Source: Natronolimnohabitans innermongolicus JCM 12255
GTDB taxonomy: Archaea; Halobacteriota; Halobacteria; Halobacteriales; Natrialbaceae
Assembly: GCF_000337215.1 (NCBI RefSeq)
Contig: NZ_AOHZ01000081.1
Location: forward strand, 265-64,264
Reading direction: 5' to 3'
Length of the DNA stretch: 64,000 bases
Made by a program: the position numbers and the translations under genes. Under the pieces are notes generated by a model that worked only from the letters and a program-made list of their open reading frames with translations, made no database searches and was not told where the DNA came from. This document shows positions 25,508 to 35,302 of this stretch, piece by piece; position 1 is the first letter of the stretch, and every line of letters begins with the position of its first letter.

Positions 25508-27442
25508 ATGAGTTCCACGCGCGGTGTGATCCGCACCGACGGCGCTTCGGCAGCGGACGCGCTCGACGAGTGGACGTCGCCGGGCGTCGGCGTGGAGTAC
25601 GCGAGCGACGACGTGGCAATCTCGGCGACCCCGCGCGTGCACCGCTCCTCGAACTCGAACTCGAGTCGAACCCGTGGGTCAGACGACGGCGCGGTTCGGT
25701 GCTGGGTGATCGGCGACGTCTACGGTGCCACCGACGCGACCGGCGACGACGGCGCGTACGAGCCGCGTCCCGCGTCGGTCGATCCCGCACGGTACTGTCT
25801 GTCGCGCTACGAGTCCGACGACCTCGACTTCGTCGGCGACCTCAACGGGAACTTCGCGCTCCTTCTGTACGACGAGGAGCGCGAGCTGGTCGCGCTCTGT
25901 ACCGACCGGCTCGGGACGGTCCCCCTCTACTGGGCGCGACCGGACGACGACACGATCGTCTTCGCGACGAACGTGCAGTTGCTCCCGTTCCACCCGGCCG
26001 TCGACACCGCGTTCTCCCCGGCGTACCTACACGAGTATCTCGCGTTCCGCCGGACGTTCGGGGTCAAAACGCCGTTCGAGGGAATCGAGACGTTCGGGCC
26101 CGGGACGGTCACCACGATCCCGCTGGCCGGCGGCGAGTCGACGACCGATCGGTACTGGCGACCGCAGTACCGACCTCGCGACGCGTCGTTCGACCGGTTC
26201 GTCGACGAGTTCGTGCGTCGATTCCGCACCGTCGTCGACGAGTGGACCCGCGACGAGAACGAGTACGGCGTGTTGCTCTCCGGCGGCAGCGACTCCAGGC
26301 TCGTGCTGGCCGGCCTCGAGGACGCGACGGCGTTCCACATGAACGACTGGATGAACCGCGAGGCCCGCATCGCCGAACGGGTCGCGTTCGAGACCGGCGT
26401 CGAGTTCGAACTGCTCGAGCGCGGCGCCGACTACCGGATCGGTGCGCTCGAGCGCAACCGGTGGGCGGACTCGTTCAACGGCTGGTTCACGCAGCCGTAC
26501 ACGAGCGGGTTCGAAGACGCGATCACCGCTCGGGTCGACGGACTCCTCTCGGGACTGTACGCGGATTCGCTGTTCGGCGGATACCCGATCCCGTCGCCGA
26601 CGGCGTCGCTCGGCCCGCTGGGTTCGGTGACGCTGCCCGTCGAGCGATCGGTCGAGACGATCGACGACTACGTCGACTTGCTGCTCGAGCGGGCCCACGA
26701 CGACCTCGAGATGCCGACCGACCTCCGGACGGTGCTCGAGTCGAACATCCGCCGCGACGGCGGCCGGATCGTCCACCACGGCGTCGCCTACGACTCGCTC
26801 GACGAACTCGTCTACTACGGCGACTGCTACCCGCTCTCGAACGACGACGACCTGCGGTTTCACGGGGCCCTCCGGCGGACGCTTCCCTACCGGTCGCCGT
26901 TTCTCGACAACCGGCTCGTCGACCTCTCGCTGTCGATGCCGATCCGGTACCGCCTCCGCCGCAATCTCGTCGACCGGGCGGTCGAGCGGCTGGCGCCCGA
27001 ACTGGCCGCGATCCCCCACGCGAGCACCGGCGTGTCGCTCTCGCGATCGTTTCCGGCGTCCTACGCCGGCGAACACGCGACGGAGCTCTGGGACAAGTAC
27101 CTCTCTCCGCGGTCGCCGCCGGAGCCGTACCTGACCGACGGGCCGTGGCTGGACGACGCCGAACTGCTGCGCTCGTTCGAGTTCGCGCCCGCCGTCCTCG
27201 AGTCGAATGCCGACCTCGTCGACGCGCTCCCGGGTCCCGACCTCGAGGGGGCGTGCGACCTGTACCGCGCCCACCGCCGCGGCGAGAACCACGTCGGCGG
27301 ACTCTACACGCTGTTGACCGTCCTGACGATGCCCGCGACGGCGCGCGTACTCGACCGCGAATCGACGCGAGGCCGCGGTCGCCCGGCCGTGCCGTTCGGT
27401 CGGTGTCGCAAGCCGGAGCCGGAGGTGATCGACGTTGAATAG
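25508..27442 (+). CDS. Asparagine synthetase-like protein without an N-terminal Cys
   Basis: 644 residues. The C-terminal part carries the AMP-forming PP-loop LLSGGSDSRLVLAGL (S258-S263 as SGGSDS), so it should adenylate a carboxylate. The N-terminal ~170 residues keep the glutaminase-like fold (FVGDLNGNFALLLYD, LCTDRLGTVPLYW), but the protein starts MSSTR, without the Cys2 nucleophile. It therefore probably uses free ammonia or another amine, or makes a different bond. GGAGGTG precedes ATG 25508. The stop overlaps the next start by 8 bp. Confidence 0.83.
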   Translation: MSSTRGVIRTDGASAADALDEWTSPGVGVEYASDDVAISATPRVHRSSNSNSSRTRGSDDGAVRCWVIGDVYGATDATGDDGAYEPRPASVDPARYCLSRYESDDLDFVGDLNGNFALLLYDEERELVALCTDRLGTVPLYWARPDDDTIVFATNVQLLPFHPAVDTAFSPAYLHEYLAFRRTFGVKTPFEGIETFGPGTVTTIPLAGGESTTDRYWRPQYRPRDASFDRFVDEFVRRFRTVVDEWTRDENEYGVLLSGGSDSRLVLAGLEDATAFHMNDWMNREARIAERVAFETGVEFELLERGADYRIGALERNRWADSFNGWFTQPYTSGFEDAITARVDGLLSGLYADSLFGGYPIPSPTASLGPLGSVTLPVERSVETIDDYVDLLLERAHDDLEMPTDLRTVLESNIRRDGGRIVHHGVAYDSLDELVYYGDCYPLSNDDDLRFHGALRRTLPYRSPFLDNRLVDLSLSMPIRYRLRRNLVDRAVERLAPELAAIPHASTGVSLSRSFPASYAGEHATELWDKYLSPRSPPEPYLTDGPWLDDAELLRSFEFAPAVLESNADLVDALPGPDLEGACDLYRAHRRGENHVGGLYTLLTVLTMPATARVLDRESTRGRGRPAVPFGRCRKPEPEVIDVE

Positions 27443-28631
27443 CGACCGCGACGCCGTCGTCGTCACCGCCTCGCGGTACCCCCACGGGTACGCGACCGTC
27501 AGATCGCTCGCCGGTCGCGGCGTCCACACTATCGCCGCGGTCGACGACGAGCGCCTGAGCGTCACCGCCTCGCGCCACTGCGACGAGTCGGTGTTGATCC
27601 CGCCGCCGAGTGCCCTCCCGGCGTACAGGGACGCGCTGTTGGGACTCGCCGCTCGCCCGGACGTGCGGACGATCGTTCCCCATCGGCCCCACGATCCGTA
27701 CGTTCTGGCGAAGTACGCCGACGAGTTCGAACGCCACGTCGACGTCGTCGTCCCGGACCTCGAGACGCTGCGCTCGGTCCACGACCGGAAGCGACTCGCC
27801 GAGGCCGCTGAGCGTGCGGGCGCGGCGATTCCGTCGACCGAACTGCTCGGCGACGTCGACGACTGGAGCGGGGATCGAATCGTCAAGTCACGGTACAACC
27901 TGCTCACCGACGCCTACCTCGAGGAGTTCGCGTTCGAGGACTCGACGATCGCCAAATCCGTCGAGCACGTGCCGGCGGGCGAGACGCCGGACGTCGACGC
28001 GCTCACCGAGGCGATGGGCCACGAGCCGATCGTCCAGGAGTACGTCGAGGGCGAGGAGTACCTCTTCGGGGCGCTGTACGATCGCGGCGAGGCGCTCGCG
28101 ACCTTCCAGCACCGCCAGATTCGCGGCGACTCCTACACCGGAAGCGGCGGCGTCTTCCGCGAGTCGGTCGCGATCCCGGATCTCGAGGCGGCCGGCCGGG
28201 CGATCCTCGACGAACTCGAGTGGCACGGACTCGCCTGCATCGAGTACGTTCGGGACGCGGAGACCGGCGAGTTCAGCATCGTGGAGATCAACCCGCGGAT
28301 GTGGCAGTCGCTCGCGTGTGCGACCCGCGCGGGCGCTGACTTCCCCGCGTGGTACTGGCTGGCGGCCGCCGACCGGACCGACCGAATCGAGCCCGGTTAC
28401 GAGCCCGGCGTCGGCACGCACTACCTCTACGGCGAACTCGAGCACCTGGTGAGCGTCGCTCGCGAGGCGTCGCCGTTCGTCGAGCGCCCGTCGCTGCCGG
28501 GTCGAGCGGCGGAGATCCTGCGTTCGTGTGCGACGACGCCCGCGTTCGACTACCTCCACCCGGACGATCCGCGACCGCTCCTCCGGCAGGTCAGAACCGA
28601 ACTCGAGGACGCGGTGGCCAGACGGCGCTGA
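27435..28631 (+). CDS. ATP-grasp ligase (carboxylate-amine ligase type)
   Basis: 398 residues. The N-terminal ~100 residues form the pre-ATP-grasp domain (VVVTASRYPHGYATVRSL), followed by the ATP-grasp core. HEPIVQEYVEGEEYLFGALYD supplies the nucleotide-binding strand. FSIVEINPRMWQS supplies the metal-binding Glu/Asn/Arg set. It resembles haloarchaeal carboxylate-amine ligases related to D-aspartate ligase. The start is TTG at 27435, preceded by an ideal GGAGGTGATC, and overlaps the upstream gene by 8 bp. The coupled pair suggests a joint product, such as a peptide-like or amidated metabolite. Confidence 0.82.
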   Translation: MNSDRDAVVVTASRYPHGYATVRSLAGRGVHTIAAVDDERLSVTASRHCDESVLIPPPSALPAYRDALLGLAARPDVRTIVPHRPHDPYVLAKYADEFERHVDVVVPDLETLRSVHDRKRLAEAAERAGAAIPSTELLGDVDDWSGDRIVKSRYNLLTDAYLEEFAFEDSTIAKSVEHVPAGETPDVDALTEAMGHEPIVQEYVEGEEYLFGALYDRGEALATFQHRQIRGDSYTGSGGVFRESVAIPDLEAAGRAILDELEWHGLACIEYVRDAETGEFSIVEINPRMWQSLACATRAGADFPAWYWLAAADRTDRIEPGYEPGVGTHYLYGELEHLVSVAREASPFVERPSLPGRAAEILRSCATTPAFDYLHPDDPRPLLRQVRTELEDAVARRR

Positions 28632-28698
28632 AACGCCCCGAAGCCGGGCGTCCGCGAGACCGATAGCGTTTTTGAGGACTCGGCCGTGACGATCAGTC

Positions 28699-31473
28699 GT
28701 GTACGTACGCGGAACCGTGGCGGGCGCGGTCGAGACGAAGTCGGTCAACGGGAGCGAACTCGCCGAGGTACCGGTGCGACTCGACCGCGAGCGCGACGAC
28801 GCGGACGACGGGCCGGCGACCGACGACTCCCTCGCCGGAGACGGCGGTACCGCCGAGTCGGAATCGGCGGTCGACGACGGCGAGACGACCGTCGCCGAGC
28901 ACGAGACGACGACGCTGACGCTGTGGGGAAAGTGGACCGAGTCGGCCGACCTCCTCGAGCCGGGCATGGAGCTGCTGGTCACGAACGCCGCCGAAAAGAC
29001 GTTCCGCGGCGAGGACCGGTACGCGACGACCGGCGACTCCTACGTCGTCGTCGAGCCCTCCTTCCTGGTGAACGTGACCGCGATCCGCAACTGGGTCGAG
29101 TGTCCCCGACTCTACTACCTGAACAAGCTCTCCGGCGTGCCGCTTAACTATCCCGTCGTGAAGGGGACCCTCGTCCACGAGGTGTTCGGCGATCTGCTTC
29201 GGGGGCGGGATCTCGAGGAATCCATCGACGCCCGCGTCGAGGAGCGCGGCCTCGAGCTCGGCCTGCTCGGCGAGTCGCCCGAGAGCGTCGCCGAGGACGT
29301 CCGCGAGAACGCCGGGGCGATCGAGGGCTGGCTCGAGCAGGGTCGCCTGACGGAGGAGGATAGCTGGCGCTCCGAACAGCTGCTCATCAGCGAGACGTTC
29401 GGCATTCGGGGCCGCGCCGACGCCATCCGGCGGGGCGCGCCGGTCGAGCTCAAGACCGGGAAGAACCTGAAGAAAGAGCCGCGGTTCAAGGACAAGGTCC
29501 AGGCCGCCTGCTACGCGCTCATGCTCGAGGAACACGGCGGCGACGTCGACCTCGGGACCCTCCTCTACACGAAGAACTCGGCGCTCGATCGAAACGAGGA
29601 AACCGGCGACCTCACGCCGGCCAAGGAGTTCACGATGGGCGACGGACTGTTGAAGTTCGTCGTTCGGCTGCGCAACGAACTCGCCGCGATGGAGATCAAG
29701 GGGGACGTTCCGACGGGGTACGAGGGCTCCGCGAAGTGCGAGTACTGTTTCGAACAGGATACCTGCATGGTCGTCTCGGGCCGGCTCGACCAGGAGTCCA
29801 AGGCCGGCCAGATCGGGCAGGCGCTGCCCGACGAGGAACTCGAGTACTTCGAGCGGTTCTACCGGGCGATCGAGGAGGAACGCCGGGAGGTCCACCGCGA
29901 GTACGCCAAGCTCTGGAAGCAAGACGCCGCCGAACGGGCCGACGACGACCGCGCGCTGATCGACCTCGAGTTCGTCGAGAAGCGCCCGCTCGACGAAGGT
30001 CGCTGGGAACTGCACGCTCGCCGGACGAGCGGGGCGACCTCGAAGATCCGGGAGGGCGATTTCGTCCTGGCCAGCGACGGTCACCCGGTCCGCGGAAACG
30101 CGGAACACGCCCGTATCGAGCGACTGGACGAGGACCAGGTCGTCCTCACGGCCGACGAGCCCGTCGAGGTCACGCGACTCGACGTCTACCCCTCCGAGCT
30201 GACCACGGACCGGCTGCTCGCCGCGTTGCACGACGCGCTCCTCAAGGGCGACGAACGGCGCAAGGACGTGCTGTTCGGCCGGACCGACCCCGAGTTCGAA
30301 CCCGTCGAGGAGCCGTTCATCGACAACAACGCGGCCCAGAACGAGGCCGTCACGAAGGCCGTCGGCGCCCGCGACTGCGCGCTGATCCACGGCCCGCCCG
30401 GGACGGGCAAGACCTACACCATCGCCCGCGCCATCCGCGCGATGGTCGAGCGCGGCGAGCGCGTCCTGCTGTCGGCGTTTACGAACCGCGCCGTGGACAA
30501 CGCCCTCGAGGCCGTACTCGAGCAACTCGAGGAACGCGGCGAGATCGACGCCGACCGCGTCGTCCGCGTCGGCTCCGAGAGCGGCGTTCGCGACGACATG
30601 GAGCCGTACCGCCTCGAGCGCGCGGGCGACCCCGAGGATCGACTCGCCGAACTGCAGAACGCGCAGGTGGTGGCGGCCACGACGGCGACCTGTGGCTCCC
30701 GCGTGATGAAAGAGCAGGCTTTCGACGTCGCGCTGGTCGACGAGGCCGCCCAGCTGACCGAGCCGGGAACGCACGCGGCGATCAACCTCGCCGACCGGTT
30801 CGTCCTCGTCGGCGACCACGAGCAACTGCCGCCGGTCGTCCGCGCGGAGAACGACCTCACCGAGTCGCTGTTCGAGCGGCTCATCGAGCTGCACCCCGAC
30901 GCGGGCGTCATGCTCGACCGCCAGTACCGGATGAACCAGCGCATTCAGGCGTTCGCCTCGCGGGAGTTCTACGACGGAGCGCTCCGGCCCGCCGAACCCG
31001 AGGTCGCCGCGCGGACGCTGGACGACCTCGAGGGCGTCACCCGCGACGCGCTCCCCGCCGCCCTCCGGGATCCGGTCGCGTTCGTCGACGTCGAAGGCGA
31101 CGGGGGCCAGTACACCGACAGCGAGGAAGCCGCGGAGATCGCCGACCTGATCGAGACCTACGAGGCCGCCGGCCTCGAGCGCAGCGAAATCGGCATCATC
31201 GCCCCGTTCCGCGCGCAGGTGTCGGAGATCTCGACGCACGTCCCCGACGACGTCGCCGTCGACACCGTCGATCGCTTCCAGGGCTCGAGCCAGGAGCTCA
31301 TCGTGGTCTCGTTCACCGCGACGGGGACGCTCGAGGGACCGATCTTCGAGGACTACCGGCGGATCAACGTCGCGTTGACCCGGCCGAAACGCGCGCTCGT
31401 GCTCGTCGGCGACGCGTCGGCGCTGGGTTCGGATCCCGTCTACGGACGGATGCTCGAGTGGGCGCAGGCCTGA
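28699..31473 (+). CDS. dna2: Dna2-type nuclease-helicase (Cas4-like + SF1B helicase)
   Basis: 924 residues. An OB-like N-terminus with an acidic insert (residues ~31-70) precedes a RecB/Cas4-like nuclease. The four likely Fe-S cysteines are Cys135, 347, 350 and 356, and the nuclease motif ends PVELKTGKN. The helicase follows: Walker A GPPGTGKT (565-572), DEAA (681-684), GDHEQLPPV, DRQYRMNQ, VDTVDRFQGSSQ and NVALTRPK. It should process DNA flaps and ends in replication and repair. GTG 28699 is the start. Confidence 0.92.
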   Translation: MYVRGTVAGAVETKSVNGSELAEVPVRLDRERDDADDGPATDDSLAGDGGTAESESAVDDGETTVAEHETTTLTLWGKWTESADLLEPGMELLVTNAAEKTFRGEDRYATTGDSYVVVEPSFLVNVTAIRNWVECPRLYYLNKLSGVPLNYPVVKGTLVHEVFGDLLRGRDLEESIDARVEERGLELGLLGESPESVAEDVRENAGAIEGWLEQGRLTEEDSWRSEQLLISETFGIRGRADAIRRGAPVELKTGKNLKKEPRFKDKVQAACYALMLEEHGGDVDLGTLLYTKNSALDRNEETGDLTPAKEFTMGDGLLKFVVRLRNELAAMEIKGDVPTGYEGSAKCEYCFEQDTCMVVSGRLDQESKAGQIGQALPDEELEYFERFYRAIEEERREVHREYAKLWKQDAAERADDDRALIDLEFVEKRPLDEGRWELHARRTSGATSKIREGDFVLASDGHPVRGNAEHARIERLDEDQVVLTADEPVEVTRLDVYPSELTTDRLLAALHDALLKGDERRKDVLFGRTDPEFEPVEEPFIDNNAAQNEAVTKAVGARDCALIHGPPGTGKTYTIARAIRAMVERGERVLLSAFTNRAVDNALEAVLEQLEERGEIDADRVVRVGSESGVRDDMEPYRLERAGDPEDRLAELQNAQVVAATTATCGSRVMKEQAFDVALVDEAAQLTEPGTHAAINLADRFVLVGDHEQLPPVVRAENDLTESLFERLIELHPDAGVMLDRQYRMNQRIQAFASREFYDGALRPAEPEVAARTLDDLEGVTRDALPAALRDPVAFVDVEGDGGQYTDSEEAAEIADLIETYEAAGLERSEIGIIAPFRAQVSEISTHVPDDVAVDTVDRFQGSSQELIVVSFTATGTLEGPIFEDYRRINVALTRPKRALVLVGDASALGSDPVYGRMLEWAQA

Positions 31474-31546
31474 TCGCGACCGCCGTCTCCGCGAATCCAA
31501 CGTTGACAGGCGAGCGATTTTTAACGGTACCGACAAATCAGTATCC

Positions 31547-32389
31547 GTGATCCGTTTCGAGGACGAAAGCGAAGCCATCCGCGACGCGGCCTCGGCGGAG
31601 TCGGCCGATCTCGCGGCCGCCGTCACCAGCCTGGCCGAGCCGGCGGTGTTACTGACGATCCTCGCAGTGGTGTTCTGGGTCGGCAACCGACGCCGGACCG
31701 CGCTCGTGCTCAGTTACGGCGTCGCGGCGCTCGGCTTTTACGTGAGTCTCGAGGCGTTGCTGGGTCTGCCACACTCCCTCGAGAGCGCGTTGCTCGCACC
31801 CGCCGAAGTCGGTGCTGACGGCTTTCCGAGCGGACACGCCTTCGGAGCGATGGTCGTCTACGGCGGGTTGGTCGGCGCGTACGAGCGCCTCCGAGACCCG
31901 CTCGCCGTCGCTATCGCGGGAGCGCTGATCGTCGCCGTCTCGCTGTCGCGCGTGATCCTCGGCACCCACTACCTGGGCGACGTCCTCGTCGGCGCTGCCC
32001 TCGGCGTCGGGTTCGTGATTGCGATGAATCGGCTCACCCGCGGAGCGCCGGTCGTCGGCTTTCTGATCGCGGCCGTCCTTGCCGGACTGGCCGTCTTCCT
32101 CCCCGAAACGGCCGCGTACGACGTCCTCGCACTCGGCGCGGCGCTCGGCGGCTTGCTCACCGCGGGCTGGATCGACCGCCTGCCGTCGCCGCGCTCGCGA
32201 CTCGAAGCCGCCGTGCTCGTCGTCGCCGGCGTCGCCGTCGTCGCGGCGATTCGGCTCGTCGAGACGGCCCTCGAGTTCGCGCCGCTGCTCGTCGCGCTCT
32301 ACGCCGCGTTCGTCGCGTGGGTCGTGTTCGCGCCCGAACTCGTGGGGCGGCTCTCGAGCGCGCTCGATCGGACTCGAGTGGAGTCGTAG
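31547..32389 (+). CDS. PAP2-family membrane protein, second copy
   Basis: 280 residues with about seven hydrophobic segments. PAP2 motif II is FPSGHAFG, and motif III is SRVILGTHYLGDVLVG with the catalytic His. The first motif (K-x6-RP) is not evident, the region reading LLGLPHSLESALLAP, so the phosphate contact may differ. It is unlike the copy at 8591 in length and C-terminus. The start is GTG 31547, near TTTTTAACGG (about 31520), which may be its TATA element and would make the mRNA nearly leaderless. Confidence 0.83.
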   Translation: MIRFEDESEAIRDAASAESADLAAAVTSLAEPAVLLTILAVVFWVGNRRRTALVLSYGVAALGFYVSLEALLGLPHSLESALLAPAEVGADGFPSGHAFGAMVVYGGLVGAYERLRDPLAVAIAGALIVAVSLSRVILGTHYLGDVLVGAALGVGFVIAMNRLTRGAPVVGFLIAAVLAGLAVFLPETAAYDVLALGAALGGLLTAGWIDRLPSPRSRLEAAVLVVAGVAVVAAIRLVETALEFAPLLVALYAAFVAWVVFAPELVGRLSSALDRTRVES

Positions 32390-32456
32390 CGTCGTCGTCG
32401 CCGATTCGCCCCCTCGAACCGCCGACGCTTTTCTCGGTCGACACCGAAGCGCCGCC

Positions 32457-33701
32457 ATGAACCTACCCCTGGGCGAGGGAACGATCGACGTCTCCCTGCC
32501 CGCCTGCGAGGTGACGGTCGCCGAGCCGCCAGGCGGCGAGTCGGTCGCCGTCCGTTCGGCCGCCGAGAACGCGCTCGACGATCCGCTCGGGCCGGCGCTG
32601 TCGGAGCGCGTCGATCCCGACGACGACGTCGCGATCGTCGTCACCGATATCACGCGCAAAGCGCCGGACGACGTGTTGCTCGACGTCCTGCTCGAGCGAC
32701 TGTCGTCCCGTGGCGTCGCCCGCGAGCAGGTGACGGTCGTGATCGGCCTCGGACTCCACCGCCCGATGACCGACGCGGAGATCGAGACGATGCTCGGCCC
32801 GCACGCGGAACTGGCGGTGAACCACGACCCGGAGTCGGTCGTCGAGGTCGGCACCGTCGACGCGGGTGAGCGCGACGTTCCCGTCGAAATCGGCGAACCG
32901 GTCGCCGAGGCCGATACGGTGCTCTCGACGGGCGTCGTCGAACCCCACCAGTACGCGGGCTTCAGCGGCGGCGCGAAGACCGTCGTCATCGGCGCCGGCA
33001 GCGAGTCGATCATTCGATACACCCACGGCCCGGAGATGCTCGCCAACGACGGCGTTCGTCTCGGTCGCGTCGACGGCAACCCGTTTCGCGAAACGCTCGA
33101 CGCGGCCGGCGACCTGGCCGGCGTCGACTTTTCGGTGAACCCCACCTACGGCCCCGCGGGCGTCCTCGGCGTCCGCGCGGGCGACGGTCGCCGCGTCGTC
33201 CGCGAACTCGCCGCGGTGGCTCGAGACGCCCTCTCGGTCTCGGTGCCGAGCGACCGTGAGTTCGACGCCGTCGTCTGCGGCGTCGGCGCGCCCAAGGACG
33301 CGAACCTCTACCAGGCGACCCGCGGGGCGACCTACGTCGCGCTCGGCGATCGCGATCCGCTCCGGGACGGCGGCCGACTGGTCGTCCCCGCCGAACTTCC
33401 TGAGGGGGCGGGCGACGGAACCGGCGAACAGCGCTTCCACCGTCGCTTGAGCGAGGCGACCGACGCCGAAACGCTCTACCGAGAGATGCGCGAGGGGTAC
33501 GAACCCGGCGCCCAGCGGGCGTTCGTCGTGGCCCGCGTCCTGCGCGAGTACGAACTCCACGTCACGAACAGCGAGGCTCCAGACGTGGTCGAAGCGTGTC
33601 TCATGCGCGCCGAAGACGAGGTCGAGGACGCACTCGAGGCGGGCAGCGAGGTACTGGTCGTGCCCGACGCGTTGAACACGCTGCTCGTCGACGGCCGTTG
33701 A
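32457..33701 (+). CDS. larA: Nickel-dependent lactate racemase LarA family
   Basis: 414 residues of the DUF2088/LarA family. Nickel-pincer-linked histidines and the lysine appear in GLGLHRPMTDAEIE and VEPHQYAGFSGGAKTVV. VTDITRKAPDDVLL is the N-terminal family signature. The enzyme would racemise lactate or a related 2-hydroxyacid, using a nickel-NPN cofactor made by LarB, LarC and LarE, none of which is encoded here. It could connect to the lactate-oxidase-like enzyme at 4516. ATG 32457 is the natural start. Confidence 0.85.
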   Translation: MNLPLGEGTIDVSLPACEVTVAEPPGGESVAVRSAAENALDDPLGPALSERVDPDDDVAIVVTDITRKAPDDVLLDVLLERLSSRGVAREQVTVVIGLGLHRPMTDAEIETMLGPHAELAVNHDPESVVEVGTVDAGERDVPVEIGEPVAEADTVLSTGVVEPHQYAGFSGGAKTVVIGAGSESIIRYTHGPEMLANDGVRLGRVDGNPFRETLDAAGDLAGVDFSVNPTYGPAGVLGVRAGDGRRVVRELAAVARDALSVSVPSDREFDAVVCGVGAPKDANLYQATRGATYVALGDRDPLRDGGRLVVPAELPEGAGDGTGEQRFHRRLSEATDAETLYREMREGYEPGAQRAFVVARVLREYELHVTNSEAPDVVEACLMRAEDEVEDALEAGSEVLVVPDALNTLLVDGR

Positions 33702-33841
33702 AAACGCGACGCGGTGCGACGTGACGCGGTGGGAGCGGTCGGCGGGACCACCTCGTCTCACCCTCTTTCGGGCGTCGTCGGCGCCGACGCGCGTGAGCCG
33801 GTGGGGAGGGGGTTTACCGCCGCCGGCGGTGTGGTACCGCC

Positions 33842-35011
33842 ATGCTCGACTGGCTGCAGCCGCGCCATCACGGCCGTCGAATCGCGGTGTGGGTCGTCGC
33901 GGCGATCGGGCTCGTGTCCATCGCGACCGGCGTCGTCGCGATTCTCACCGACCCGGCGATCGATGCCGACGGCGTCCTCGGAATCGTCCAGTCGGTGGCG
34001 GAGTTCAGCGGCACCGTCGTCGGCTTCGCGCTGCTCGTCACCGCCTGGGGAATGCAGCGAGGCTACCGGATCGCGTACGTCGCCGCCGTGGGCTTCGTCT
34101 GTCTGTCCGCGGCCCACGGAATCGTTCAGTTTCGGACGCTGTCGGTGCCGCTGATCCTCCTCTCGGTCGGCGGGCTCGTCGTGCTCGTGACGACGAGCGA
34201 CCGGTTCAGACGCTCGACGGCCTTCGACGCGACCCAGATCGGGGCGCTGCTGGCGATCGTCGGCGTCTTCTGTTACGGAACCGCGGGAACCTTCGCGCTC
34301 AGAGCGCAGTTCGACGGCGTGGAGACCGTCGTCGACGCGGCCTACTTCACCGTCGTAACCGCGAGCACCGTCGGTTACGGCGACGTCCACGCCGCAACGG
34401 ACACGGCGCGCCTGTTCGCTATTTCACTCGTCGCCCTCGGGCCGACGACGGTCGCCGCGGCCGTCGGCAGCTTGGTCCGACCCGCGATCGAACGCTACCT
34501 CGAGCGAACCGGGCGCCGAGCGACGACCGCTCGCGACTCCGAGGTCGACTCGAGCGCCGAGACCGACGCCGGCTCCGGTCCGCACGTCGTCGTCCTCGGC
34601 GTCGGCGCGGGCGTCGCTTCGATCGTCGAATCGCTCGCCCGACGCGCGTCCGTCGTCGCCGTGACGAGCGACGGCGCGACCTCGAGCCTCCCGGACGGCG
34701 CCGACGAGGTCGTCGGGGATCCGACGGCGACTCGAACGCTCGAGCGGGCGGGCGTGACCTCGTGCGACGCGGTCCTCGTCGGACCCGACGCGGGCGACGT
34801 CGAGGCGGCGGTCGCCGCCGCGCGGTCGCTGACCGACGCCCGGATCGTCGCCGTGGCCGCCGGCGACTCGAGCGGAGCGTTCGAACGTAACGGCGCGGAC
34901 GCCGTCGTCGATCCCGAGGCGGTGGTGGCCGAGGTCACCACGGACGCGCTGCTGGATCCGGACGGATTCGCGGCGCAGTCGTCCCCAGCGGACGTTTTCC
35001 GGCGCGGATAG
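33842..35011 (+). CDS. K+ channel with a degenerate TrkA-N/RCK domain
   Basis: 389 residues. Five or six membrane segments come first, and the selectivity filter reads TVGYGD in VVTASTVGYGDVHAATD (near residues 174-190). The C-terminal part is an RCK-type Rossmann domain: HVVVLGVGAGVASIVESL, VVGDPTATRTLERAGV and DAVLVGPDAGDVEAAVAAAR. The Rossmann glycine pattern is GVGAG, so NAD-type binding is likely reduced. The channel would set potassium flux, central to a salt-in osmotic strategy. Confidence 0.87.
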   Translation: MLDWLQPRHHGRRIAVWVVAAIGLVSIATGVVAILTDPAIDADGVLGIVQSVAEFSGTVVGFALLVTAWGMQRGYRIAYVAAVGFVCLSAAHGIVQFRTLSVPLILLSVGGLVVLVTTSDRFRRSTAFDATQIGALLAIVGVFCYGTAGTFALRAQFDGVETVVDAAYFTVVTASTVGYGDVHAATDTARLFAISLVALGPTTVAAAVGSLVRPAIERYLERTGRRATTARDSEVDSSAETDAGSGPHVVVLGVGAGVASIVESLARRASVVAVTSDGATSSLPDGADEVVGDPTATRTLERAGVTSCDAVLVGPDAGDVEAAVAAARSLTDARIVAVAAGDSSGAFERNGADAVVDPEAVVAEVTTDALLDPDGFAAQSSPADVFRRG

Positions 35012-35271
35012 CGGTCGCCCTCGCTCGAGACGCATTTTGGGGCGCACTCGAGGCGGGTGACCGCTTTCTGTTGCCCGGCACACGACAGCCGGTTGGCTCC
35101 CGTTCGAACCGATTCGGGTGTGTCCCTCCTCGAGACGCAACTGCGGTACTCGAACACCGCGCGAGCCCGATTTCGAATACAGTTTCCGATGAAACCGATA
35201 TCAGCGACGGGTTTCGAAATCAGACTGGTCACCGATTACTGTATACGCTCTTCATGGATACTGTGGACAAG

Positions 35272-35279
35272 TTATTAAT
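35272..35279 (+). promoter_or_regulatory. TATA box, leaderless promoter of aminotransferase 1
   Basis: TTATTAAT is centred about 27 nt before ATG 35303, the spacing expected when transcription starts at the start codon. Confidence 0.6.
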
Positions 35280-35302
35280 AGTTGTTTCACCTGGTTTCAC
35301 GT

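Noticed and set aside
25459-27438. Second long plus-strand frame across the asparagine-synthetase-like gene
   Set aside because: Arg-rich out-of-frame reading; the SGGSDS motif and the ribosome-binding sequence belong to the frame starting at 25508.
28693-31686. 997-codon minus-strand open frame opposite dna2
   Set aside because: Shadow of the nuclease-helicase gene. The composition is Asp/Arg/Val-rich without motifs, whereas the plus strand has all helicase motifs.
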